In this document: positions 45,790 to 57,519 of the stretch, piece after piece | Numbering within the stretch: position 1 is the first letter of the stretch | How the letters are laid out: every line of letters begins with the position of its first letter | From: Pyrus communis | Taxonomy: Eukaryota; Streptophyta; Magnoliopsida; Rosales; Rosaceae | Length of the DNA stretch: 64,000 nucleotides | Assembly (NCBI RefSeq): GCF_963583255.1 | Contig: NC_084816.1 | Coordinates: 17,161,100 to 17,225,099, forward strand | Reading direction: 5' to 3' | Notes under the pieces: model-generated | Told to the model about the DNA's origin: nothing | Databases searched by the model: none | The model's input: only the letters and a program-made list of their open reading frames with translations | Position numbers and translations under genes: made by a program

Positions 45790-46540
45790 GCTGAACCAAT
45801 TATTTTTTGTGTTTGGCAAATGGAAGAACTTGTTGTGCTAACACAAAAACAAGAGAGGGAAAAATGGCAGGAAAAAGGAAAACCTTGAAACAATGTGCTA
45901 TTAGCCTAGGGATTATCTTAACCACTTCACCTTTATGTCTCGTCACCTTTATTGTCAACTTGGGTTCCCTCCAAAACCGAAAAACCATATAGAAAGAGAG
46001 GGAAACTTGCAAAGGTTCCTCAATAATAATAATATATTATAAAGATAATGGGTTTTAATTGAGGTTTTGTTTGGGTACTTAGTGATATGTAACCTTGTAT
46101 ATAAGCTAAAAGAGGGGAAGACTTTTTTCTTCCCACAAATTGGAAGCAACTTTCAAGTTGGGACAAAAAATGACTGCTGGGGTTCCTACAACTTTTGTAG
46201 GTCACATGCATCAAATCCTCATCGCATAAACACATTCGACTTCTCAGATAGCCAAAACAATTCACCATACATGTCCAAGTTGAGACATGGAACTGAGGGT
46301 TTTAACGCCAAGTTACAGGGTGGTACAACCTCGTTTTGATAACTATTATATGATGATAACAGTATCGTGGAATGTATTTGCTAACTATTATATGATGATA
46401 ACAATATAAGGACTACATGTGTTTGTTATTTGCACCGCTTACCATGTCTTAAAGTACTTTAATGTGAAGAGTACGGAATATGTAAATACGCACTATATAC
46501 ATTGTACGTACGACATGTAGATGACATAAATACTAGATCA
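45790..46540. other. Spacer, nothing recognised
   Basis: Short frames (up to 95 codons) on both strands have no family resemblance. A small repeat 'ctattatatgatgataacag/a' occurs twice at 46344-46405. Confidence 0.35.
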
Positions 46541-46542
46541 CG

Positions 46543-46641
46543 GTGCATAAGTCATGCAAAGGATATGCACATGTCATGCATATGTTATGCATAGGTAATG
46601 CACAGGTCATGCACACGCAATGCACATGAGCTGCACATAAA
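46543..46641. repeat. Minisatellite with exact 11-bp period (ATGCAnnnGTn), about nine units
   Basis: Units start at 46543, 46554, 46565, 46576, 46587, 46598, 46609, 46620 and 46631, with consensus near RTGCAYANGTC. The period never slips although unit sequence varies. Several units create CATGCA, the RY motif bound by plant B3-domain factors. Confidence 0.9.
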
Positions 46642-48318
46642 ATATACATTATATGCACATGCTATGCATAAAATTGGAGACTGGGCAATGAGTTGCTTAT
46701 ATCATTTACGATATGATATTCGTATAGCGGATACAATTACAACATAATCCACAACAATCAAAAATAACCAAAAGATTGCAATTTGCACATTACACAACTC
46801 AGAATGTCAAATTTGTTAACCAAAATAATCATAGCATATATAACGAAAGTAGTATGTACTTTACAATTCACAAAGTCAAATTGTATACATATAAACCAAA
46901 ACATTGACATAAGGCTGCTGCAACAACCCCAATATGTTTGCCTCAAGTACATAACAGAAGACGATAATGGATTGTTAGATATCGACAAACCCAACTGGGC
47001 AAACAGGAAAAGCCACTTCAATAACTTTGTTGAAATTCACTCTAAAAAAAATGTAATATCATCAGTGTGAACAAGAAAAAGGTAAAATATTTACTTAGAA
47101 TCCTTAACAAGCCAATCAATAACTGTCAATGTTTATAAAGTTCTTGGAGGATACCATGAACCAACAAATTTCCTTATCAGTGATGGATTTGAGATCCCTG
47201 GACAGCAAAATACGTTGCTCAACACATCATTCCTATGTAAAACTAAGACAATTCATATGTAAAACAAACACATTCATATGTGACAAATAACATAAACATC
47301 GATCTGTTCAAAGTAAACCACCACATATGGGCAACCGTATTGCTTACAAAGTATGAAAAGGTTCACTTACATTTTTTATGACAAATGCTCTTTAGACAGA
47401 GCTTCCTTTTTGTCAATCTAGTTATGTAGTACCAGTAGCGGAATGCTATTTAGCGATGCATTACTTAAGAGGTCATGAAGTTCTCTTCTTGAGACTTGCA
47501 AGTTTTCATAATTAGCAACATCCACAACATAACTGCAACATGAAAAAAAAGGGACAAATTCAACATAACATTAAGTTTCTTTCGAATGATAAAACATTTT
47601 ACGGAAGACTGGCAATCATATCATTGCATATGTAAACAAAAAACTAACAATTCTACTGTCTCGCCAGCAATAACTACATGTTTACTTTCATAGTTAGGAA
47701 ACAAAAAAAGAATTCAAATTATATGCCTACAAAATATACAAGTAAGCACAAACATACACAATTGAGGAAACTGCATGACAATATCTTTTCCGCATGACTC
47801 GAAACTTAGGTTAACCACCAAGATCCCACAACTTTATTCTTGACATTCCCTTTTCTTACTTTCTTCATCCAACCTGTACACAAAAGAGATTGCCTCACGT
47901 AACATAATTGTGGCAACGCAAATACCTTAAGTGAGATAGCATGTGCATGCAGTGCATTTCATGCACAATTTCTTACATATTGAACTAAGACTTGTAATTC
48001 ACAAACATTTGCAAGTTCATAACAAAACTAATAAATATTGAGTATTCTGTAACAAACCCACAAAGCCAAATCCACCAACACTAATCCATGAAGCTTCAAT
48101 ACCCTAAACAAAAATTAAAATGCAAAACTCTAAGATTGAAACCCAAAAATTGAAACTCATAATCTAAAATAACAAAACCTACAAACAATAAAGATTTCCA
48201 GAACTCATTCCCTACCACTTTCTTCGACTTCCCATCTCTGCAAATCCAAAAAACCTAATCGAAAAAACAAGTAATTAGTTGCAGAAATGGAGACAAAAAC
48301 TGAGTTAGAGAGAGAACG

Positions 48319-48322
<4 letters not shown>
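46642..48322. other. Spacer between MULE remnant and solo LTR, nothing firmly recognised
   Basis: AT-rich DNA that may contain the upstream part of the MULE element. No convincing exons; a possible start region lies near 48288 but its frame runs through the GA repeat. Confidence 0.35.

Positions 48323-48364
<42 letters not shown>
48323..48364. repeat. (GA)n microsatellite
   Basis: About 20 GA units. Frames across it read as Arg-Glu repeats and are not taken as genes. Confidence 0.9.
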
Positions 48365-48365
<1 letters not shown>

Positions 48366-48641
48366 GAATGGGATGGCTGTGGAAATATAGCTACCGAAGC
48401 TTCACTCACCGGAAAAAATGGAACATTCTGGCTAAAACAGAAAATCTGGTACAAAAGTCATATCTTTAAAGATCGAACACTGATGCAAATCAGAAGCTTT
48501 CACTTCGAAGCTTCACTCTCGACTTCCCTGTCTTCGAAATCGGGGCTCAACCTAGAAACCAGGAGCTTACAAAGCTCTCTCGTCATGCCTCTCTTTCAAC
48601 TGACAAAAATGCTGAAATGAGCTGAGGGTTTTTAGTATTTA

Positions 48642-50138
48642 TGATGAGTATATTTTATATTATATATTTTACCCTATTCTTAGTATATTTTGGTTAATAA
48701 TTTGAAAGAATTTTGATACTTTGAACTGTATTTCTAATATAGGACTTTCGACTTCTTCTGGAGTAAAACATGGTCAAATGGACGAATTTTGGAGTAATTC
48801 CGATTGGAGGACGTTCGTGAGTCACTTAGCTTGATTGTGTCAAAATATCAGATTTTTCTACCAAGTGATTATTTTCTGGCAATAAAATAAAGGAGCAATG
48901 CGCAGTGCTGGAATAGTGACGTTTTGGGCTTGAATTGCGTTTTTGGAGCCCACGATGACCTCGGATGGGTTCGTGGCCTTCTGGAGATGTGTTCAGAACG
49001 TCCTGATCCTTAAAACAAGCTATTATGGGCCGGATTTGGAGGATATTTGAAGCAAAAACGTGGCTGGACAAGTACTTGGCAGATTCTCCTAATTTAATTA
49101 GGGTTTTATTTCCTAAGATATTTTATTATTTTTTTAGTTTCCTAGTTGGAATAAGAGACATATGTTTTAGGGTTTGTGGAGGGCTCAGAAAACAGAGGGC
49201 TTGGCCGTTCTTAATCTTGAAAAAGGGAGGCTTTATTTTATGCAACTTTGGGAAGTTAGAGAGTAATTGCTAGGGTTCTTGGAAATTTTCTACTTTAAGG
49301 TGTTTTCATTCTTTTTATTCTTAATAATATTTTCTAGGATTTCAATTATGAATATGCGTAACTAATTCCATTTGCTAGGGTGAAGCCGTAAGCCTTAGCA
49401 TGAATAGGTGATTTTTATTTAATTGCTTATGATTGACTGCATGCATACTTTGAATTATTGAGCACCGTGATTAAAACTATCTAATTGTCTTAATGCCTGA
49501 TCACCATTAGGATCTTTAAAAAAGTAATTTGATGCAATTTTGGTCAGAAGGTTCCTTGAAATTGATGCTGGCTTCTTGTGATTAATAATTGTAATTTCAC
49601 TTAAGATGAACACCACATCTTAAGGGTTGCATGGTTTTTCAAAGGGTTTTCATAAAGCATAATGAATCTCTCATGTTCAGATTTGATCCGAACGTCCGGA
49701 CATGTTGCATGTTAGATATACGTTCTATGTTGGAGGGTCCAAGTAGAATATAAATCAGGAAAACCTAACCTTCAAAATGGCATGTGTAGATCATAACTAA
49801 TTGGTAAAAATACATAGGATTGCTAGGTGGTGGTGGAACCCTAGTGCTTTCTTAATTTGATTTTTTCCAAAACATTTTTCTTTTCCCTTCATCTTTAATA
49901 TTGCAGATTAGTTTATTTTTATTAATTAAATTCGTTTTAATTTAAGTAGATTATAAAACCAATCATCTCAATTTTCTGTTTTACAATAATTAATTGGAAT
50001 TTGGTTTGTTTCGAATAATTTAATAATCCTTGTGGAGAACGACCTTACAAGAACCGTTTATACTACAACAACCTTGTCTTTCTTGCAAGTAATATAGGAG
50101 TTTTTAACCCGTTTGCGTGTGTGGTAAAATCTCTATCA
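48642..50138. mobile_element. Solo LTR, 1497 bp, with perfect 5-bp target duplication
   Basis: Starts TGATGAGTATATTTT and ends AAATCTCTATCA, with ATTTA on both sides (48637-48641 and 50139-50143). There is no internal domain, PBS or second LTR, so it is the product of LTR-LTR recombination. Orientation plus is suggested by the TG...CA ends and by the terminal 'ggtaaaatctctatca', but not proven. The 82-codon frame inside (49025-49273) is LTR sequence. Confidence 0.8.
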
Positions 50139-51439
50139 ATTTATATGTGAGTATTTTAGTAATTTGGATTTTGTGCATAGTGTGCATGACTTATGCATGG
50201 TTAGTTTGTCCTATTTCAATCTCAAGATTAAGAAAAAGGCCTATTTCTATCTATTTCCCCTTTTTTTTTATATTAGGCAACAATGGCATCCTTAACATCA
50301 CAAACAACGTTTCTAAGGATCGTCGGCCTCTCAAAGACCTCTCCTTGACTCTTAGATCTAACACTTGAGAACCCCTCTCGAACAAGAGATTTGTGTTGAG
50401 GAATTATTTCCTAGCCAACAGTGGCATTGCTTCGGCCATCTTAATTTTGCATTAAGTATTATAGTGAATCGGAGAGAACCTTCAAATAGTTATGGGCTTG
50501 CCCTTGTGGTTCCTATTACATGTATTTGTAGAATTGATGGGTAGGCTTAGTCGGAGAAGGATGATACTACAAAATATTTCTTGACCTATGTATAGTAGAT
50601 TTAAAATTACTAAATGAACAAATCCTCATGTAATGTATTTTTTTCCAGAGGATCCTCATGTTTTGTCGTTAATGTTTTACAAGGTTATCAATCATACCAA
50701 CAAATAATGTTACCTGACTTATGTACATAGTATATTTCCTACAAGAAGCCATTTATTTTTCGTATACAACGTCTTTTACACTAATTGGTGGGAGACTTAG
50801 GTTAAATCTCACAATGAGTTAACCTAATAAATTAGTACGAACAAACTATTTACAGGTGTAACCTAAGATCTCTCATTTACAAGTGAATTGAAGTGAAATA
50901 CCACTAGATTATAGAACAAGTGTCAGGAGTACATATAGTTTTCTTGACATGTAGCAACTAGCTGAAGCAAAACACAACACTAGAAAAATATGAAAAGATC
51001 AATACGCATCAACGAAAATAAGGTAATAAAATGTTAAGGCATAGCTATGCAATGTAATCTTAACAAAAAAAGGAATTTCGTCTAGCACGTTTGGATTCTT
51101 AGTTGCTTAAGTACCCAAGATCTGATCCCCATCATATTACCAATGTGAGATTAAGATATTGCAAGCTAAAGGTCAACCACCATGTCAAAATGATCACCTG
51201 ATCTTGTTAAATTTTAAACATGTTACATTATCAAAACTGCGAAATTCATTTAAAATAAGATTATGACTTCCAAGCAAACAGCCCCCTCCCTGAAATGATG
51301 AAAGCTCCCCCTACAAAATGGTGCAAGTACTCCTTGGTGGTGGGTCACTGATGTAGAATTCCAACTGCTGAGGATGGTGAGATAAAAAAATTTCTCCTGG
51401 AAGTGGAGTAGTAACATATGCATGTTCAGTTTTCTTTTC

Positions 51440-52067
51440 TCATTCAGGTTCACTTTTCTTCTGAGGTTTCATTTCGGCTATTTCTTCTACACTCAGCAAG
51501 TCTGCATAGCCAAGCTTCTTCCTCAATGACTTGGTCAACCGCACTGCGTCAACTCCGTCTCCAGTAATCACCATTTGATCTCTATTGGCCCCCTTAAAAG
51601 CCACTGATATTACACCTGCAAGATTATATACAATTGAAAAACATTTTATCATACAATACTTAACAAATTCGATTAATTTAGCTTACAATATTTTTCTTTC
51701 GTTTTGTACTTTGTTGATCAAATTAACATGAACGCCTATATTTTAAAGAGTAGGAAACACACCGTCTTCTGTAACAGCTATTTCCATGGCCTTGGACCGA
51801 CATTTTTCACATCTAAACTGCGCCTCAATGGTTATGGTTTGCTGTAGTAGATCATGCAACCAACCAGACAAACATGTCGTAATCAAGTTATGAATATCAA
51901 CCATATGAACTAAATTTGTAAACTTTCTAGGGTTATTAGACCAGAAAATCTTTCCAAAAGAAATGAAGAAAAGAGTTCATTATTTCCCGAGAAAATCAAA
52001 TTATCTGTAGCTATATAGTAAAAACAAAAAATGTATCTTTGATAGTAGTGTATTTACGTACCTTCAT
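51440..52067 (-). CDS. HMA-domain protein B (HIPP-like, three exons, 86 aa)
   Basis: Exons are 52062-52067 (ATGAAG), 51763-51841 and 51440-51615. Both introns are GT-AG, and intron 1 is 220 bp as in gene A. The spliced 261 bp encode 86 residues: MKQTITIEAQFRCEKC, then SKAMEIAVTEDGVISVAF, the TGDGVDAVRLTKSLRKKLGY helix and VEEIAEMKPQKKSEPE. The metal-site pair CEKC is intact. All splice sites and the frame are preserved and most differences from A are single bases, so the gene looks functional. Like A it lacks a C-terminal CaaX box, so 'HIPP-like' refers to the HMA domain. Family members bind metals or act as small interactors of other proteins; the partner here is unknown. Confidence 0.82.
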
Positions 52068-52370
52068 ATTCTTCACTAGTATTAGTACTGAAAAAAACCA
52101 AAATTTTGGGTTTTCCAAGAAGATCCAACCTTATGGATGGATGTTCTAATTGTGTAAGAAAGTGAGTGAAGAGTAAACTGATGAGGTTTTTTATTTTAAC
52201 GTCCACCGTTCTAGAATGGTAGTGACAGCTACAGCTACATGTGATTTCATCTGATGAAAATCACCTTGACGAGCAAATTGCGATCCGCATTTGGTGGATT
52301 GAATGTACACTGGTGAACCTTCAGACTATGACACACGGTTTTGCTTACTCATTTTCTATAATTTAATAAG

Positions 52371-52733
52371 ACGACTTCGAAAGTCAATTGTAACAAGTCA
52401 ATTGGTAACTTAGCAATTTAATTAATAAGTCAGCACAGCTATCGTAGAAAGAGTATTAGGTAAAATACTCGGAAAATGCATCACATGCTAGGAAATTAGT
52501 ATAATCAATAGTGTTGCATGTGGTCTAATATTTTAGTGGATACGGCATTGAGTTTTTACCTATGCATTTTGGGTTTAAATTTCTTTCCTCCTTAAATTAT
52601 CGTAATAGTTTCGAACTCTAATCATAATAAATATTCTTGTTTTAAAAAACAGTATAATCAAACGTGTACAAGCCCAGCTATTTTTGCCGCTCAATGTGAT
52701 ACTTTGCGTCACAAATTCCGTTCACTAATAACA
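52371..52733. other. Inverted counterpart of 40081-40428
   Basis: See the block A segment: same sequence in reverse complement, with collinear flanks ('acacacggttttgcttactc' on the gene side, 'ttagtaatg.attttaatga' on the far side). Confidence 0.9.
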
Positions 52734-52836
52734 TGGTTTAGGATTATGCCCATTTAGTAATGGATTTTAATGATTCAAACCGTATATGTTTTAGCACATT
52801 ATTAAAAAATCTTCATTAAAAAATTTAGACAAATCA

Positions 52837-53500
52837 AAACCATTAAAACGTTTATTTGTAGTGAAGAGAATGGACAAATATAGTTCTACAAAGAAACACT
52901 AAATTTGATCAAACAATTATATGTTTTTGCATTTGAGTGATTTTTGATATATATGATCTTTGAAGTAAGATATAAAAGTTAAACGGTAGGATCGTTGAAT
53001 TACATTACAGAGTAGGCCCCACAAAAACATATATCAAAATGTGTGTCAAAAGCGTATGTCTCTGGATGCTATCCTATGTATACACTCATTAGACTAACGA
53101 GTACATATATAATTAACCATTTGAGTAACTACTAGTACACATACTAGGCTCGCTCCACAATATACTCTCATCATCTAACCCGTTCCTTTTAGGGTCTTTA
53201 TTCCTAAATCATCCTCGCAGAAACTCACTCAAATAAAAATCATTCAACCTTTTAATTACTCGTGTGAATATTTCATGGTTTATTGTCAATACTGTATTAA
53301 TCTATTTTGTAGGTATATAACTAAACGTCTTTCAGTTTCAGTGAAATTTTTCAAAAACAATATGTTAGTGATAACCTAGCTTTTGGGAAGTATTATGCAA
53401 CGGGTCTGGACGAGTATTAAGTTACTAACTCATTTGAGCTTGAGTACCCAAATTTGTTAGCTATTATTGGAAATAGTCTACTTATGAAGATTTTAAAAAG
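52837..53500. other. Intergenic, nothing recognised
   Basis: AT-rich, no gene or repeat ends seen. Confidence 0.35.
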
Positions 53501-53504
53501 TAAT

Positions 53505-53677
53505 ATATTGTCATTTAGTACTACGGTCTAATGGTATTCCTCTTCACTTGTAAGTGAAAGGTTTTAGATTCGATTCTCGCCGAAGGCGAAGTTGAACCAT
53601 ATTATTATGGCAAACCTATTGTAAGGCTTAGCCTGCTCCCCACCCCCTGAGTGCATATATTATTGTTTGTTAAAAAA

Positions 53678-53682
<5 letters not shown>
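53505..53682 (+). mobile_element. tRNA-derived SINE, best-preserved copy
   Basis: A head with 'tagtactacggtctaatggt', a B-box-like 'ttttagattcgattctcgcc', a body with 'attgtaaggcttagcctgct' and a 3' poly(A). The promoter-like boxes and A-tail mark a SINE. Two other copies in the window (36-140 and 4760-4902) are partial. Confidence 0.7.

Positions 53683-53725
<43 letters not shown>
53683..53725. repeat. (AT)n microsatellite after the SINE tail
   Basis: About 21 AT units directly after the A-tail, a common growth site for microsatellites. Confidence 0.9.
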
Positions 53726-53727
<2 letters not shown>

Positions 53728-53995
53728 TAAAACATAAGATAATACTAGAAATTAAATTCCTTCAACCCCTATATCATAACTATTTTATTCATTTAATATC
53801 TCTATGTTGTAGATTACTAATATTTATGTATCTACATCACATTTATTTTATTTTATTTTATTTATAATCTATCTATATAACAAATAAATTGTTTTTGGCT
53901 ACGTACCTGTATTATGGATTTTTTTGCTTGTAATCTACCTCTTTCAGAATTAGTTTTATTCATTTCTCTCTTAAATATATGTCTCTTAATTTTTT

Positions 53996-55225
53996 GGGTT
54001 TTTATTACCAATGGTCTCTGAAATTTATCTTTACCATGAAGATGGTCCTTAAAATTGAAAATCAATCAATGTAGTCCCTGAAAATAGATGTTACAAATCA
54101 ATGTGGTCATTCCGTCATAATTCTGTTAAAAATTCTGTTAAGTGTTGATGTGGCACATAAATTGGCCCTACAAGATTTACGAGTTTTTATCACAAATGGT
54201 CCCTAAAATTGACTCACACCATTAAGATGGTCTCTGAAATTGACCTATACTATCAAGATGGTCCCTAAAATTGAAAATCAATTAATGTAATCCGAAAATA
54301 GGTGTCGCAAATTAATATAATCATTCCGCTACAATTCTGTAAAACAAATCTGTTATGTGCTAATGTGGGTTTTATAATTAATTAAAAAAAGTTGTCTAAA
54401 TACCTTTTTGCATAATAGATTTTTTTTTTTCTTATAGTAGGACCTACTCCGAAGAGAGATCTTTTTCATAAATTCTTAAAGGCACAAGGCTTAACAAAGG
54501 TCTAAGAAGGGGTTTGGAAATAGTTTTCAACCAACAATAAACGCACCTCGGTTATAATCTCATTATCTAAAGACAGACCTTGCCATTCTTTGAGTCACCA
54601 GACCACCAGGAAAGCGCCGAATAAGCTCTTCAAGATTAAAGTTGTGAGGATGTTGATCAAGTAGATGTTAACGGTGATGTCTTAGAAATCGTTGTCAATC
54701 AGCCAAGTCGTCACCAAAGGTGATTTCGATCCAAATTCAATTTGGTGAAGGGTGTCGAGGAATGTGAACTGGGATCGGAGGTGATTGCAGGACTAGGTTT
54801 TTGGGTTCACAACTTTTTATTAACTATTAAATTATTAAACTTATTTGTAATTTTTTAATTTAATTAGACTTCTGTGATCTATTTATGTGTCACATCAGCA
54901 CATAACAAAAATTTTTATAGAATTGTGACGGAAAAGGTACATTGATTTGGGACACTTATTTGTGGGATTATATTGATCGATTTTCAATTTCAGGGACCAT
55001 CTTGATGTTGCGGGTCAATTTCAAGGATCATTTGTGATAAAAAAAAAGGACTTATGGGACTCATTTATGTGCCACATCAGCACTTAACGGAATTTTTAAC
55101 AGAATTGTGACGGAATGACCACATTGATTTGCGACATCTATTTTGAGGGACTACATTGATTTTCAATTTCAGGGACCATCTTGATGGTGAAGGTAAATTT
55201 CAGAGACTATTTGTGATAAAGATCC
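53996..55225. mobile_element. MULE-type non-autonomous element, long TIRs, perfect 9-bp duplication
   Basis: A 1230-bp element flanked by TAATTTTTT (53987-53995 and 55226-55234). Arms start GGGTTTTTATTACCAATGG and the inverse of GGATCTTTATCACAAATAG, and continue as inverted repeats for ~200 bp ('tctctgaaattta', 'aagatggtccct', 'tgaaaatcaatcaatgtag'). Each arm is itself internally duplicated. The middle (about 54430-54820) is different, richer in GC, and could be captured DNA. Motifs 'cacatcagcacttaacgga' and 'ttaacagaattgtgacgga' link it to 41883-43337. Confidence 0.87.
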
Positions 55226-55234
55226 TAATTTTTT

Positions 55235-56257
55235 TATAGTATGCATGATATAGGTATATTACAGGACTGAATCTTAAAAACAGCTTTGGTTTTTGGACTT
55301 GAATCTAGATGCCTATATAGATACGGTTGGAGTAACATTTTGAATGTGACACATACAAACGAACTAGACGTGATTGTTAAATACAGTAAAACCTTTCTAT
55401 GGGAATAATCTCCATTTAATTATAAAATAATTAGACGTAACTTTGGTCAATTAGCATATAGAAATAAGCTTCACATGTAATAAGTTATAATTTTTCCAGG
55501 TCTCGTCTTAATAAACTTGTCTCGACATAGTAATACTTTAAGATGAAGTACACTATTTCTAGAGAGTTGTCTAGGAAATTATATATTTATTATAAATAGT
55601 ATCAAGTCTTTGAACTTGTAGGTAGGTAATAACTCATCAACGTAGACAACTTATTATATTGAGGCCAAAATATTTATAACTCAAGAACTTTGGTAATAAA
55701 GAGAGCACTACATACATACATGCACTCTTTTTCAATGGCTACGTCTTGGAAATTATCATGCTTCACTAAAAAAAAGCTTGACATTTGAAGGAGCTTTTGT
55801 ATATAATTTCATCTCTCTCTAACCCTATGATCATTTTAACATAGACGCAGCTATTGGAATTTTTTATACAAGCAGGAAAAATCAAACTTAGAATATGATC
55901 TTATACAAAGATAAATATTTTTAACTAATTGAACTACAGTTCTTACATAAATAGTGTTTTATCCGACTGGCAGTAGGTAAGAAAGATTCCTAATGCATTT
56001 TCATATATCACACAATCAACTAAAACAAAACTAAAAATAATATATGTAAGTGAACATCCATTGAAGAGCAACACATAATTAACCATAAAACTGCTCTGTA
56101 GCACCATGGATAAATGATTCCACCAACATGAAGATGCTTGGGCTGGGCATGATATCAAATCGATGATAAGCTTGTATATATGCATGCAGGCCAATTGGCA
56201 TAAATGATATATATGCTTCCTCTATTTTATTTTTGGAAATATTTTCACTGTCAATTA
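55235..56257. other. Intergenic, nothing recognised
   Basis: AT-rich spacer downstream of gene C. No coding or repeat features identified. Confidence 0.35.
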
Positions 56258-57073
56258 TCATATATCTTCCGGTACAATTTCTTCCACAATCACTAAGGTA
56301 GCATGGCCAACCTTCTTCCTCAAAGAGAGAGCTAAGCTAGCTGCATCAACTCCCTCTCCAATTATCACCATCTGGTCTTTCTTTTCCTCGTTGAAAGCCA
56401 CTGAATTAACACCTGCAAATATTACATATAAACAAATTTCGTTCTTAATCCCCGTGAAAATTTGATTACGTTTCATAAGTCTTTTTTTTCTTGTAAATTA
56501 CTAAAGTATAGAATAAAACTTGCTAGAGAAGAAAACGTAAAAAATATGAGCAATAGTAGTAAAGGCACCACCATCAGCGACAGCAGCTATCTTCATGGCC
56601 TTGGCACGACATCTTCTGCTTCTCATTTGCACCTCGATGACAATCTTTTGCTGCGCAGTTAATTAAAAAAAAACAATTCATTAAGTTTAGTCATACATAA
56701 CACTCGCTTGGTACGACAGAACTGTTTCCTTTTAGCCTTTGTGCTGAAATAACATTCATAAAAGTAGGCTTCAGATGTTTAATTTGATGGAAACGAACTC
56801 ACAAGTCTTTCAATTCATAATGAAAAAAATCAAAATTGATCAAATCTTTTTCTATGAATAAAAGAAAAACATGGAGAATTTTAAACATTAAAGATTAAAA
56901 TTAAAAATATAGTGCACTTAAGGAAACGATTCATTAGTTTCTCTTATCACATAGAAAATCATCAGCAAACTTATTATGACAATCACATAGATCAACAACG
57001 GAAAATCAACAAGCACGCGTGCATGAATGTCTATCTTTTGACATTTTATTTTGAACTGATTACTTACCATCAT
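56258..57073 (-). CDS. HMA-domain protein C (HIPP-like, diverged; first metal cysteine lost)
   Basis: Proposed exons are 57068-57073 (ATGATG before a perfect GTAAGT donor), 56572-56650 and 56258-56412, with GT-AG introns and the same phases as genes A and B. The 240 spliced bases encode 79 residues: MMQKIVIEVQMRSRRC, AKAMKIAAVADGVNSVAF, KKDQMVIIGEGVDAASLALS, LRKKVGHATLVIVEEI. The second exon is 79 bp in all three copies. The metal-binding pair is degraded: S-R-R-C replaces C-x-x-C. Loss of one or both cysteines is common in this branch of HMA proteins and suggests it does not bind metal in the usual way. The tiny first exon is inferred; a different start is possible. Confidence 0.7.
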
Positions 57074-57518
57074 ATTGAATCTTACACAACAAAAATGGCT
57101 CTGTCAAGAGTAGAAGTGATTTGTCTAGCAATTCTAGGAAGAAGAAGAAGAAGAAGTAGAATTATTTGTTCAATCTCTTTAAATATATTTGATGGCGCCT
57201 ATTCTCAAATCGCAAGTAATCAACATGTGGTTTTGTACATAACGCTGGCGATCCACTTTTTGTGGGTACAAAGTATATGCACCGCGTTTCCACATAAGCC
57301 AAATAGCAAAGAATTCTATATATGCTTATGACTCTTTTCTGCGATTTTCTTAATCATAACTTAGAGTTAATTACTAAAGTACCTTATCAACACTTGTACT
57401 AAAAGCTAACCACAAGATGATGAGTGAATCTTATTATGTCATTGTTATGATCCCATGCATGACCTAATAAATTATAGAAAATATGGATTAAATAATATCT
57501 TGACACGTTGGATAGAAC
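57074..57518. other. Upstream region of gene C, nothing recognised
   Basis: Contains an AGA/GAA-rich patch (57140-57160). No element ends or gene seen. Confidence 0.3.
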
Positions 57519-57519
57519 T

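Larger units (their letters stand above)
50262..52836. repeat. Duplicated block B (contains HIPP-like gene B)
   Basis: Counterpart of block A (37687-40516). It shares the upstream, gene and downstream parts in the same orientation. It lacks A's ~260-bp insertion and 31-bp expansion and has the ~350-bp segment at 52371-52733 reversed. Confidence 0.85.

Noticed and set aside
45807..46339. Short frames on both strands in the spacer
   Set aside because: Overlapping, no similarity to known proteins, and no splice or promoter context that chooses one.
48287..48620. Frames with long Arg-Glu repeats
   Set aside because: They read across a (GA)n microsatellite.
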